A stretch of 35,810 bases of DNA, from assembly GCA_945861435.1 (NCBI GenBank), contig CAMAUX010000058.1, positions 1 through 35,810 of the forward strand, given 5' to 3'. Origin of the DNA: Chthoniobacter flavus (lineage in GTDB: Bacteria; Verrucomicrobiota; Verrucomicrobiia; Chthoniobacterales; Chthoniobacteraceae). The position numbers and the translations under genes are program-made. Shown here piece after piece: positions 7,370 to 14,010 of the stretch. How positions within the stretch are numbered: position 1 is the first letter of the stretch; the number at the start of each line of letters is the position of its first letter. The notes below the pieces were generated by a model. That model ran no database searches and was not told the origin of the DNA. It was given only the letters and a program-made list of their open reading frames with translations.

Positions 7370-8470
7370 ATGGCGGAGATTAATTTTTCATGCTGGCATT
7401 GTGGACAGAACATCGTGGCGGATGTGGAAGCGGCGGGCTTGAAGGCAGACTGTCCTGGATGCGGGCGCTCGCTGGTGATTCCTGCTCCGGAGGCAGGTGA
7501 ATCGCCGTGGGCTGCGCCGGAGTCGATGGGGTTTCCTAGTCAGGGAGGGGAGGTGGGGGCGGAGGGGGTCGGGGCTGAACGGAGAAGGCTGGCGGACATG
7601 GCTGCGGAGTTGGGGTACGTGCGCGAGCAGTGGGAGGCAGCGCAGGAGCAGTGCCAGCGCATGGGGGTGGAGCGAGGGCGCTGGATGGTGGAGTGCCGGG
7701 CGTATCGCAATGAGCGTCTGATGCTGAGGGCGGAACTGGCGCGCAAGCGCAAGCAGTTGATGGAATGGGAGGAGGAAATGGGATTGGGCAGGGAGAAGGG
7801 AGAAGAGAGGGAGCGGCAGTGGGTCGCTTTTGAAAAGGATGCGCTGTTTGAGTTGGAGGCGGCGCGTGCTGGGGAGGTTGAAGCGCGTGGGGAGTTAGGG
7901 CGCATGGAGGGGCGGGTCGTGGAACTTGAAAAGGAACTGGAGGGTGGGCATTCGCTGAGGGGATCAGGGGAGGACTGCGAGAGGCCGATGGAGTCGGAGC
8001 AGGAGGTTGCGCAGCGACGGGAGGTATGGATGAGGGAAATGCAGCGGGTGCTCTTAGACACTGGCACGGGGGCGGTGGACACGGTGGTTGCCATGGTGCG
8101 TGGAGCCTTGGGGGAGGTGGATGTGGGGCTGAGGCTTGCGCATGCGGAGGTGCGGTTGCTCAGGGAGGATGAGGCGCGCAGAGAGAAGGAGCGGGAGCGT
8201 CTGGAGAGGGCGTTGGCGGAGTGTCATCAGGGGATGGTGTTGGCTGAAGAGCGGGCTCGGGCGGCTTCGCCGGAGGGGCTTGTGAGAGACAATGCGCTGT
8301 TGCGGGCGCTGGTGGACCGGCAGCGGCGGCAGGTGGAAGAACAGGGAGCGGAATTGCAGCGACTGCGCAGGGGGCGGCATCTGTGGATGAGCGTGAATGT
8401 GCTGGCCGCGCTGGTGATGGTGGGGTTGGCGGTGCTTGTGTACCAGATGCTGGCCGGGGTTCTGGGTTGA
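7370..8470 (+). CDS. Zinc-ribbon, coiled-coil, tail-anchored membrane protein of unknown function
   Basis: This 366-residue protein opens with a zinc ribbon (INFSCWHCGQNI then DCPGCGRSLVIP: CxxC, 18 residues, CxxC). A low-complexity linker follows, then about 250 residues rich in E, R, Q and L with heptad character (for example ELARKRKQLMEWEEEMG and RLERALAECHQGM). It ends in a basic patch RLRRGRH and one membrane helix (WMSVNVLAALVMVGLAVLVY). The expected topology is a cytoplasmic N-terminus with a C-terminal tail anchor. The frame is open from 7199, but the ATG at 7370 is preceded by GGAGGT (7359-7364) at a good distance and starts right before the zinc ribbon. I recognise no named family. 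Zinc-ribbon proteins of this kind are common in PVC bacteria, but no function can be read from the sequence. Confidence 0.8.
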   Translation: MAEINFSCWHCGQNIVADVEAAGLKADCPGCGRSLVIPAPEAGESPWAAPESMGFPSQGGEVGAEGVGAERRRLADMAAELGYVREQWEAAQEQCQRMGVERGRWMVECRAYRNERLMLRAELARKRKQLMEWEEEMGLGREKGEERERQWVAFEKDALFELEAARAGEVEARGELGRMEGRVVELEKELEGGHSLRGSGEDCERPMESEQEVAQRREVWMREMQRVLLDTGTGAVDTVVAMVRGALGEVDVGLRLAHAEVRLLREDEARREKERERLERALAECHQGMVLAEERARAASPEGLVRDNALLRALVDRQRRQVEEQGAELQRLRRGRHLWMSVNVLAALVMVGLAVLVYQMLAGVLG

Positions 8471-8719
8471 GAGGGATGCGGTTCGTGCAGTGGGTGGAAT
8501 CTTGGGGTTAATCCGGAAGTCACCTTTCAGGGGACAAGCGGATGAGCGCTCGACAGCATGGGTCTCCGCCTGTGGCCGAGATGAAGAAGCGCATCGGTGG
8601 TATGTGCGCTCTGATGACGACAAGGAATCTGGGGCGACGTGGCCGGTGAGCGCGGCATCACGGCGAACGGGTTTTTTGGTGGGGTTGCCACCGAGGGGGG
8701 CTCACACTATAGGGAGGCA
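8471..8719. other. Intergenic region upstream of the YihY-cNMP gene
   Basis: These 249 bases show no gene that I can support. The last 35 bases carry a promoter-like pair, listed separately. No terminator with a T-run was seen after the gene ending at 8470. Confidence 0.5.
8685..8713 (+). promoter_or_regulatory. Sigma-70-type promoter directly before the YihY-cNMP start codon
   Basis: TTGCCA at 8685-8690 and TATAGG at 8708-8713 are separated by exactly 17 bases. The A of the ATG at 8720 lies 7 bases after the -10 box, so transcription would begin at or next to the start codon and the message would be leaderless or nearly so. The AGGGAGG at 8711-8717 is only 2 bases from the ATG, too close to serve as a normal Shine-Dalgarno. 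Confidence 0.5.
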
Positions 8720-10003
8720 ATGAGAATCACTGGGCGCGATGCGCTGCACATGGCGGTTCTGGTGAGCCGTGAGTCGGTGCATTCGTTTTCGAGGAACCAG
8801 AATCTCGAGAGTGCAGCGACGCTTGCGTACTATGGGTTTCTTGCGCTGATGCCGCTTCTGTTGCTGGTGAGTTGCGTGCTTGGATATCTGCTGAATTCGG
8901 CGGCGAACATGGATGCGATGGCGGAGTTGGTGACTGCGCTGTTCCCGACTTTGGACCGGGTGGTGCTCAAGGATTTGCAGTCGCTGGCAGGGGAGCGGGC
9001 GCTGGGTTTGGTGGGGATCGGGGTGATGTTGTGGTCGGTGACACCACTTTCCGGTGCGCTGCGGAGCAGCCTGAGGAGGGTGTTCAAGTCGGAGCGGCGG
9101 TTGCCGTTCTTTTATGGGAAGGCGTTGGATCTGGGGGCCATCATGGTGACTTTGGTGACGTTCACCGGGGGGGTGTTCTGGCACGCGTACCATGCGACCC
9201 ATCCGCTCTCGATGCCTGCTGGTTGGGAGTGGTGGGAGAAGATTTTGGAGGCTGGTGTGCCGGCGATCTGCACGTTTTTGGGCGTGGCTGTCGTGCTGAC
9301 GACGTTCGCCCCGGTGCGTGTGGGCCTGTGGCACCTGTGCGCGGGTGCGCTGACGACGACGCTGCTGCTGGTGCTCATCCGGCCAGTGTTCAGCCTGATG
9401 CTCGAGTTCAACTCCGTTTACGGGTATGCGTTTGGGTCGTTGAAGGCGATCTTCCTGCTCATTGTCTGGGTGTTCTACCTGTTCGCGGCGCTCTTGTTTG
9501 GAGCGGAGGTGATGGCCAACACGCACCGCAGGGAGGCGCTGATGTTGCGGGGACTTCTCAGCGGCACGCTCAAGTCGGGGGTGTCGGGTAATCGGCTGCT
9601 TGTTCCGTTTCTGCGGGTTGTCAGGCAGGGGGACGTGCTCTTTGAGGAGGGGGCCCCCGGGCACGAGATGTTCTATGTTGCCAAGGGGGCGGTGGCCATG
9701 CGCAAGCGTGAGCGCGAGGATGCCGATGGGGCGGGCAATGACGTGGCCAGAGGCGCAGGGCGGTTGCTATGGACCGCGCGTGAGGGGAGTTACTTCGGGG
9801 AGATGTCGTTGCTCATCGACGCTCCGAGGAGTGCGTCTGCCGTGGCGGTGGCGGATACCGAGTTGGTGGTGATCTCCGAGGCGAGCTTTGACACCATCCT
9901 GCGCGAGAACCCCGGGATCGTGCACTCGCTGCTGAAGGAGCTCGCGGAGCGCCTTAGAAAGACGAGCGAGCTAATCGATTACGAAGAGGTGGGGAAGGCC
10001 TGA
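8720..10003 (+). CDS. YihY/UPF0761-family membrane protein fused to a C-terminal cyclic-nucleotide-binding domain
   Basis: This 427-residue protein has two parts. Residues about 10-285 are a YihY/virulence-factor-BrkB domain: the N-terminal helix, LESAATLAYYGFLALMPLLL, and several membrane helices ending in LKAIFLLIVWVFYLFAALLF then GAEV, the usual YihY finish. From about 300 to 415 there is a Crp-type cNMP fold with VVRQGDVLFEEGAPGHEMFY, and a phosphate-binding cassette GSYFGEMSLLIDAPRSASAV in which the ribose-binding Glu and the phosphate-binding Arg are both kept. The YihY family (once called RNase BN, an assignment later withdrawn) has no firm function. The fusion suggests gating by cAMP or cGMP, by inference. 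The ATG at 8720 is chosen for the promoter spacing; the ORF runs open from 8639. No cyclase gene is nearby. Confidence 0.88.
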   Translation: MRITGRDALHMAVLVSRESVHSFSRNQNLESAATLAYYGFLALMPLLLLVSCVLGYLLNSAANMDAMAELVTALFPTLDRVVLKDLQSLAGERALGLVGIGVMLWSVTPLSGALRSSLRRVFKSERRLPFFYGKALDLGAIMVTLVTFTGGVFWHAYHATHPLSMPAGWEWWEKILEAGVPAICTFLGVAVVLTTFAPVRVGLWHLCAGALTTTLLLVLIRPVFSLMLEFNSVYGYAFGSLKAIFLLIVWVFYLFAALLFGAEVMANTHRREALMLRGLLSGTLKSGVSGNRLLVPFLRVVRQGDVLFEEGAPGHEMFYVAKGAVAMRKREREDADGAGNDVARGAGRLLWTAREGSYFGEMSLLIDAPRSASAVAVADTELVVISEASFDTILRENPGIVHSLLKELAERLRKTSELIDYEEVGKA

Positions 10004-10071
10004 CATCATCCCTCCCGAGGGGACGGGAAGGCGGTGGCGGGTGATTTAGACGCTGGAAAGATGGGGAGGGG

Positions 10072-10380
10072 TTAGCTGATCCAGTGGGCGCGGACGGTTT
10101 CGCAGAGTTTGAGGACGAGCGGTTCTCTGACGCTGTAGAAAACGCGCTGGCCGTTGCGCTCGCGGTGGAGGACGCCGGCGGTTCCCATGAGGGAGAGATG
10201 TTTGGAGACGTTGGCTTGTGTGGAGCCTGCGGCGCGCACGATGTCGCCGACGCAGAGGGGTTGTTTGCACACGGTCTGGAGGATGCGCAGGCGCATGGGT
10301 TCGCCGAGCACTTTGAAGAGGGCGGCGATCTGCTCGAGGTGTTGGTTTGAGAGGGGGGTGGGATGTCTTGTCCTTGCCAT
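10072..10380 (-). CDS. ArsR/SmtB-family winged-helix repressor
   Basis: This 102-residue protein is a small winged-helix dimeric regulator. LRILQTVCKQPLCVGDIV covers alpha 2-3, STQANVSKHLSLM the recognition helix and HRERNGQRVFYSV the beta wing. It has three cysteines: Cys38 and Cys43 in the alpha 2-3 region and Cys93 in the last helix (LVLKLCETVRAHW). PLCVGD resembles the SmtB-type ELCVGD metal site. A Cys early plus a Cys in the last helix is also the arrangement of persulfide sensors such as BigR and SqrR. Because it faces a rhodanese and a CoADR-RHD gene, a reactive-sulfur sensor is the favoured inference; metal sensing is not excluded. The ATG at 10380 is chosen because longer starts would run into the divergent gene and its promoter. 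Confidence 0.9.
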   Translation of the reverse strand: MARTRHPTPLSNQHLEQIAALFKVLGEPMRLRILQTVCKQPLCVGDIVRAAGSTQANVSKHLSLMGTAGVLHRERNGQRVFYSVREPLVLKLCETVRAHWIS

Positions 10381-10401
10381 GTATCGTTGATTGGTTATAA
10401 G
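10374..10401 (+). promoter_or_regulatory. Promoter of the rhodanese-CoADR operon
   Basis: TTGCCA at 10374-10379 and TATAAG at 10396-10401 are 16 bases apart. The -35 box overlaps the ArsR start codon on the other strand, and the -10 box lies inside the operator. The rhodanese ATG follows 9 bases after the -10, so the transcript would have almost no leader, and no Shine-Dalgarno is present. Confidence 0.6.
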
Positions 10402-10410
10402 GTTATAACC
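10393..10410. promoter_or_regulatory. Palindromic operator, likely ArsR-type repressor site
   Basis: GGTTATAAGGTTATAACC fills most of the 30-base gap between two divergent start codons. Its right part, GGTTATAACC (10401-10410), is a perfect 10-base palindrome. The left part repeats GGTTATAA. ArsR/SmtB proteins typically bind AT-rich imperfect dyads over the promoter, and this one covers the -10 boxes of both directions. Binding by the adjacent regulator is an inference. Confidence 0.65.
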
Positions 10411-10431
10411 ATGAATGCGACGCATACTCAA
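10403..10431 (-). promoter_or_regulatory. Promoter of the ArsR-type gene
   Basis: On the minus strand TTGAGT (plus 10426-10431) and TTATAA (plus 10403-10408) are exactly 17 bases apart, pointing to the regulator gene starting at 10380. The -10 box is inside the palindrome, so the regulator would repress itself. Confidence 0.5.
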
Positions 10432-11013
10432 GGCCAACCCGAGGGGGCCTGCGGCACGGGCTCGATCGGTTCCATCCGTCCCGCCGATCTCCAGCGTCTC
10501 CGCGTCGCCGGTACGTCTTGCGAGCTTCTCGATGTACGCACGCCTCCTGAGCACGCGGCCGCGCACGTGGCGGGAACCACGCTCATTCCACTGGATTCCC
10601 TGGACGCTGCCGGTTACCTCGCGCGTCGGGCCAACCCTGCCGCGCCGCTTTATGTGCTTTGTCAGGGCGGCAACCGGGCGAGGAAGGCGGCTGAACGTTT
10701 TCGGGCCGCCGGCTTTGGAGGGGCTGTGGTGGTGGAGGGTGGCACGCAGGCTTGGATGGATGCGGGGCTTCCGACTGAGCGCGGGGAGAGCCGGGTGTGG
10801 CCGTTGATGCGACAGGTGCAGGTGGTGATCGGGGTGCTGACGGCGGGCGGAGCGGGGCTTGCGCTGGGGGTGGATTCGCGGTTTGCGGTTCTGCCGCTGT
10901 TCATGGGGTGCGGGTTGATTTTCGCCGGAGTGTCTGGGTGGTGTGGGTTGGCATTGCTGATGGCGAGGATGCCGTGGAACAGGTCGGTTGCGGCGGGTAG
11001 TTGTGTTCGTTGA
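10411..11013 (+). CDS. Rhodanese-domain protein with membrane-embedded C-terminus
   Basis: This 200-residue protein has an N-terminal rhodanese domain (about residues 20-120: CELLDVRTPPEHAAAHVAG, LIPLDSL, active-site loop CQGGNRARKA with catalytic Cys84, VVVEGGTQAWMDAGLP). After that come two hydrophobic segments (about 137-180, VQVVIGVLTAGGAGLALGV and LPLFMGCGLIFAGVSGWCGL) of the YgaP/DUF2892 type. E. coli YgaP has the same layout, a cytoplasmic rhodanese on a two-helix membrane anchor. It transfers sulfane sulfur through a cysteine persulfide. The start at 10411 follows the operator directly; the frame is open from 10363, but that would place the promoter inside the gene. The stop is 16 bases before the CoADR-like gene, so the two form an operon under the ArsR-type regulator. 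Confidence 0.92.
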   Translation: MNATHTQGQPEGACGTGSIGSIRPADLQRLRVAGTSCELLDVRTPPEHAAAHVAGTTLIPLDSLDAAGYLARRANPAAPLYVLCQGGNRARKAAERFRAAGFGGAVVVEGGTQAWMDAGLPTERGESRVWPLMRQVQVVIGVLTAGGAGLALGVDSRFAVLPLFMGCGLIFAGVSGWCGLALLMARMPWNRSVAAGSCVR

Positions 11014-11029
11014 GGGGAGATATCCAGAG

Positions 11030-12691
11030 ATGAGGAAGCCGAGAAGGATTCTGATTGTGGGGGGCGTGGCGGGTGGGGCGTCAGCGGCGGTTCGTGCGCG
11101 CCGTGTGGACGAGACCGCAGAGATTCACGTGTTTGAGCGGGGGCCGTATATTTCCTTTGCGAACTGCGGGCTGCCGTACTTCATCGCCGGGGAGATTCGT
11201 GAGCGTGGGGACTTGGTGGTGATGACGCCGGAGCGTTTCTGGTCGCGGTCGCGCATTCATGCGCATGTGCGTCACGAGGTGCTTTCGATCGACCGAGTGG
11301 CGAAGACGCTGCGGGTGAGGGGGGCTGGTGGGGTGGAACGCGACGAGGCTTACGACCGTTTGATCCTGAGCCAGGGTGCCACGCCAGTGGTGCCCGCGAT
11401 TCCCGGGGTGGACCGGCCGAACGTTTTCACGCTGCGGGATATTCCGGATATGGACCGGATCGTGCGTTTTCTCGATGAGGAGAAGCCACGGTGCGCGGTG
11501 GTGATTGGTGGTGGGTTCATCGGGTTGGAGATGGCCGAGGCGTTTCACCACCGGGGCATTCACGTGACGGTGGTGGAGCGCAATCCGCACATGCTGCCGC
11601 TGCTGGACGGGGACATGGGGTTGCTGCTGGAGGAGCGTTCGCGGCGTGCTGATTTCAGCTTTCGCGGCAATGCCACCGTCACGGCGTTTACGGAGGCGGG
11701 GGTGGATTTTGCGGATGGTCCGCATCTTGCGGCGGATCTGGTGTTGCTGAGCGTGGGGGCGAAGGCTGAGGTGGGACTGGCCCGGGAGGCTGGGTTGGAG
11801 ATTGGGGTGACGGGCGGGGTGAAGACGAACGGCCGTATGGAGTCCTCGGATCCGCACATTTACGCGGTGGGCGATGCTGCGGAAACGATCCATGCGCTGA
11901 CGGGGGCGCGGGCGCGGATCGCGCTTGCGGGGCCTGCGAACCGGCAGGGGCGTGTGGCAGGGACGAACGCTGCGGGTGGGAAGTTGATCTATCCCGGGGC
12001 GATGGGGACTTCCATTGTGCGGGTGTTGGATACGACGGTGGGTTTCGCGGGGCTCAACAGTCGGCAGGCGGCGGCGGCTGGGTTCAGCTTTTTCACGAGC
12101 ATGACGCGGGACTTCAGCCACGCGCACTACTATCCTGGGGCGACGCCCGTGGTTACCAAGGTGATTGCTGAGGAGGGCACGGGGCGGTTGCTGGGTGCGC
12201 AGGTGCTGGGTGAGGGCGGGGTGGACAAACGCACGGACGTGTTAGCGACGGCGATTGCGGGGAAGATGAGTGTGTTTGATCTGGAAACGCTGGATCTTGC
12301 GTATTCGCCTCCGTTTGGGAGTGCGAACGATCCTGTGAACACGGCGGGTTTCGTGGCGGGTCACATTGCGCGCGGCGATGTGGCGAGCGTTGCGCCCGAG
12401 ACATGGCGTGGCGGAGGTGAGTTGCTCTTGGATGTGAGGGAGTCGGAGGAGGTTCGCGAATATGGGAGTCTTCCCGGGGCTGTGAACATCCCGCTTGGGG
12501 AGTTGCGTGCCAGGGTGGGAGAGTTGCCCCATGGCCGGCGCTTGGTGACTTTTTGTCAGAAGGGGCAGCGTGGTTATCTGGCGGCGTGCGCGCTACACGG
12601 GCTTGGTTTTGAGGACGTGGCGAACCTCCGTGGAGGATTTCTTCAGGCGCGTCTCAACGGGTTGTGCAGCGGTGGTGTTGAGGCTGTGTGA
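11030..12691 (+). CDS. CoA-disulfide reductase-like flavoprotein with C-terminal rhodanese domain (CoADR-RHD)
   Basis: This 553-residue protein has an FAD-binding Rossmann motif (ILIVGGVAGGASAAVRARR), the single catalytic Cys46 in SFANCGLPYF that defines the CoADR/NADH-oxidase subgroup, an NAD(P)H motif (AVVIGGGFIGLEMAEA), the second FAD motif IYAVGDAAE and a dimerisation domain. From about residue 465 a rhodanese domain follows (LLLDVRESEEVREYGSLPG, VNIPLGELRA) with active-site loop CQKGQRGY, Cys509. Characterised CoADR-RHD enzymes reduce CoA disulfide, CoA persulfide or polysulfide with NAD(P)H, releasing sulfide. This gene should serve sulfane-sulfur handling or detoxification in the cytoplasm. 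The ATG at 11030 is preceded by GGGGAGA (11013-11019). It is second in the operon with the rhodanese membrane protein. Confidence 0.93.
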   Translation: MRKPRRILIVGGVAGGASAAVRARRVDETAEIHVFERGPYISFANCGLPYFIAGEIRERGDLVVMTPERFWSRSRIHAHVRHEVLSIDRVAKTLRVRGAGGVERDEAYDRLILSQGATPVVPAIPGVDRPNVFTLRDIPDMDRIVRFLDEEKPRCAVVIGGGFIGLEMAEAFHHRGIHVTVVERNPHMLPLLDGDMGLLLEERSRRADFSFRGNATVTAFTEAGVDFADGPHLAADLVLLSVGAKAEVGLAREAGLEIGVTGGVKTNGRMESSDPHIYAVGDAAETIHALTGARARIALAGPANRQGRVAGTNAAGGKLIYPGAMGTSIVRVLDTTVGFAGLNSRQAAAAGFSFFTSMTRDFSHAHYYPGATPVVTKVIAEEGTGRLLGAQVLGEGGVDKRTDVLATAIAGKMSVFDLETLDLAYSPPFGSANDPVNTAGFVAGHIARGDVASVAPETWRGGGELLLDVRESEEVREYGSLPGAVNIPLGELRARVGELPHGRRLVTFCQKGQRGYLAACALHGLGFEDVANLRGGFLQARLNGLCSGGVEAV

Positions 12692-12859
12692 GGGGCGCTG
12701 GGTGGCGGCGAAGGACGTGTGGAATGGTGGTGTGTGTTTGGTTGGGTTGTCCCTGCCGGCGGCTCAGTGGAATGAGGCGGCCTTCGGACTTGCGGATGCA
12801 GTGGCGGTTCAAGCGAGGCGGGACAGAGCGGGTGGAGATGCGCTAGGGGTGGAGGATTG

Positions 12860-13726
12860 ATGAAAAAGCTTCTGATTCTTCTGCTGACGGTTTGGGTGGG
12901 GGTTGCGTGTGGTGGTGCGTCAACGATCAAGGGGGTGGAGTTTGCGCGCGTGGCGGGACGTCCGCTGTTGCTTGATCTTTATGTTCCGGAGAAAGGCGCT
13001 TCCGGGCCTCTGGTGGTGTATATGCACGGGGGCGCATGGAGGGCGGGGACGCGTGCGGAGATGCCGCTCGGGGCCCTTGTGGGAAAAGGATTCGCGGTGG
13101 CGAGTGTTGATTACCGTCTTTCGACCGAGGCGCAGTTCCCGGCGCAGGTGCACGACATCAAGGCGGCGATTCGTTACCTGCGGGTGCACGCGGTGGAACA
13201 CGGGATCGATGCCTCGGTGATCGTCATCGCAGGGAGTTCAGCGGGCGCGCATCTTGCGGCGTTGGTGGGCGTGAGCAACGGGGGGCGGGAACTGGAGGGG
13301 GCGGTGGGGGCTGAGCGTTCTGCATCGAGTGACGTGCAGGGGATCCTCAGTCTTTTTGGGGCTTCGAATCTCGAGAGCATCCTTGGCCAGAGTTCGGAAC
13401 ACGGTCGCAGCGTGCGGGTGCCTGCACTGGGGCTGTTGCTGGGCGGGCAACCGGACGGGAAGCGAGAGTTGGCGAGGCTCGCGAGTCCGGTGGCACATGT
13501 GGATGCGAATGATCCGCCGCTCCTGCTCATTCATGGGGATGCGGATCCGCAGATGCCTTTTGAACAGTCGGTTGAGTTGGAGCGCGCCTACAAGGCGGCA
13601 AAGTTACCGGTCCAGTTTGAGGTGATTCATGGTGGCAAGCACGGGGGCGCGGAGTTTCACGATGCTCAGCGGAGCGCGTTGATGGAGGAGTTCCTGCGCT
13701 CGATTCGTGCGCGCGGTGGGCGCTGA
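12860..13726 (+). CDS. Secreted alpha/beta-hydrolase (esterase/lipase, HGGAW type)
   Basis: This 288-residue protein has a signal peptide (MKKLLILLLTVWVGVACGG) and an alpha/beta-hydrolase fold. It shows the oxyanion motif VVYMHGGAWRAGTR, a tyrosine-containing VDYRLSTEAQFPAQVHD, nucleophile Ser127 in GSSAGAHLAAL, an Asp in LLIHGDADPQMPFEQS, and His in IHGGKHGGAEF. This set matches the hormone-sensitive-lipase/BD-FAE-type esterases often found beside carbohydrate-active enzymes. Likely substrates are acetyl or feruloyl esters on polysaccharides, by inference. The ATG at 12860 sits 4 bases after GGAGG (12851-12855); a TTG one codon earlier is less likely. It stands before the sulfatase and DUF1080 genes in the same direction, with a 284-base gap. 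Confidence 0.87.
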   Translation: MKKLLILLLTVWVGVACGGASTIKGVEFARVAGRPLLLDLYVPEKGASGPLVVYMHGGAWRAGTRAEMPLGALVGKGFAVASVDYRLSTEAQFPAQVHDIKAAIRYLRVHAVEHGIDASVIVIAGSSAGAHLAALVGVSNGGRELEGAVGAERSASSDVQGILSLFGASNLESILGQSSEHGRSVRVPALGLLLGGQPDGKRELARLASPVAHVDANDPPLLLIHGDADPQMPFEQSVELERAYKAAKLPVQFEVIHGGKHGGAEFHDAQRSALMEEFLRSIRARGGR

Positions 13727-14010
13727 ATTCGCGGCGGGTGGGAGGGCGGTGGAACGCAGGGTTTGAGACCTTTGTGAATGGCTGCGATCGACAGTGTTTC
13801 GGGGTTCGGTGGATGGGCCGGATGCGCCTTGGGCGGCGGTGCTGAGCATGAGATTGCAATGTTCGGTTGGCAGTTTGCGGGCTCGACGGGACGCGTGTTT
13901 CGACGCAGAAGAACGGTTCGTGTGCGGCGTGGCCGTTCGTGGTTGAGGGGCGGCGCTGCGTCGCTTTTGCTGATTGCGTAGTGTCGAACCCCCTGAAGTC
14001 TTTTTTTCTT
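13727..14010. other. Intergenic region before the sulfatase gene
   Basis: These 284 bases contain no gene that I can support; the small open frames have no recognisable product. A run of seven T (14001-14007) lies just before the ATG at 14011, but there is no stable stem in front of it. No promoter pair was convincing. Confidence 0.4.

Noticed and set aside
13778-13981. 67-codon plus-strand open frame upstream of the sulfatase
   Set aside because: No recognisable family, no Shine-Dalgarno, Arg-rich shadow-like composition.
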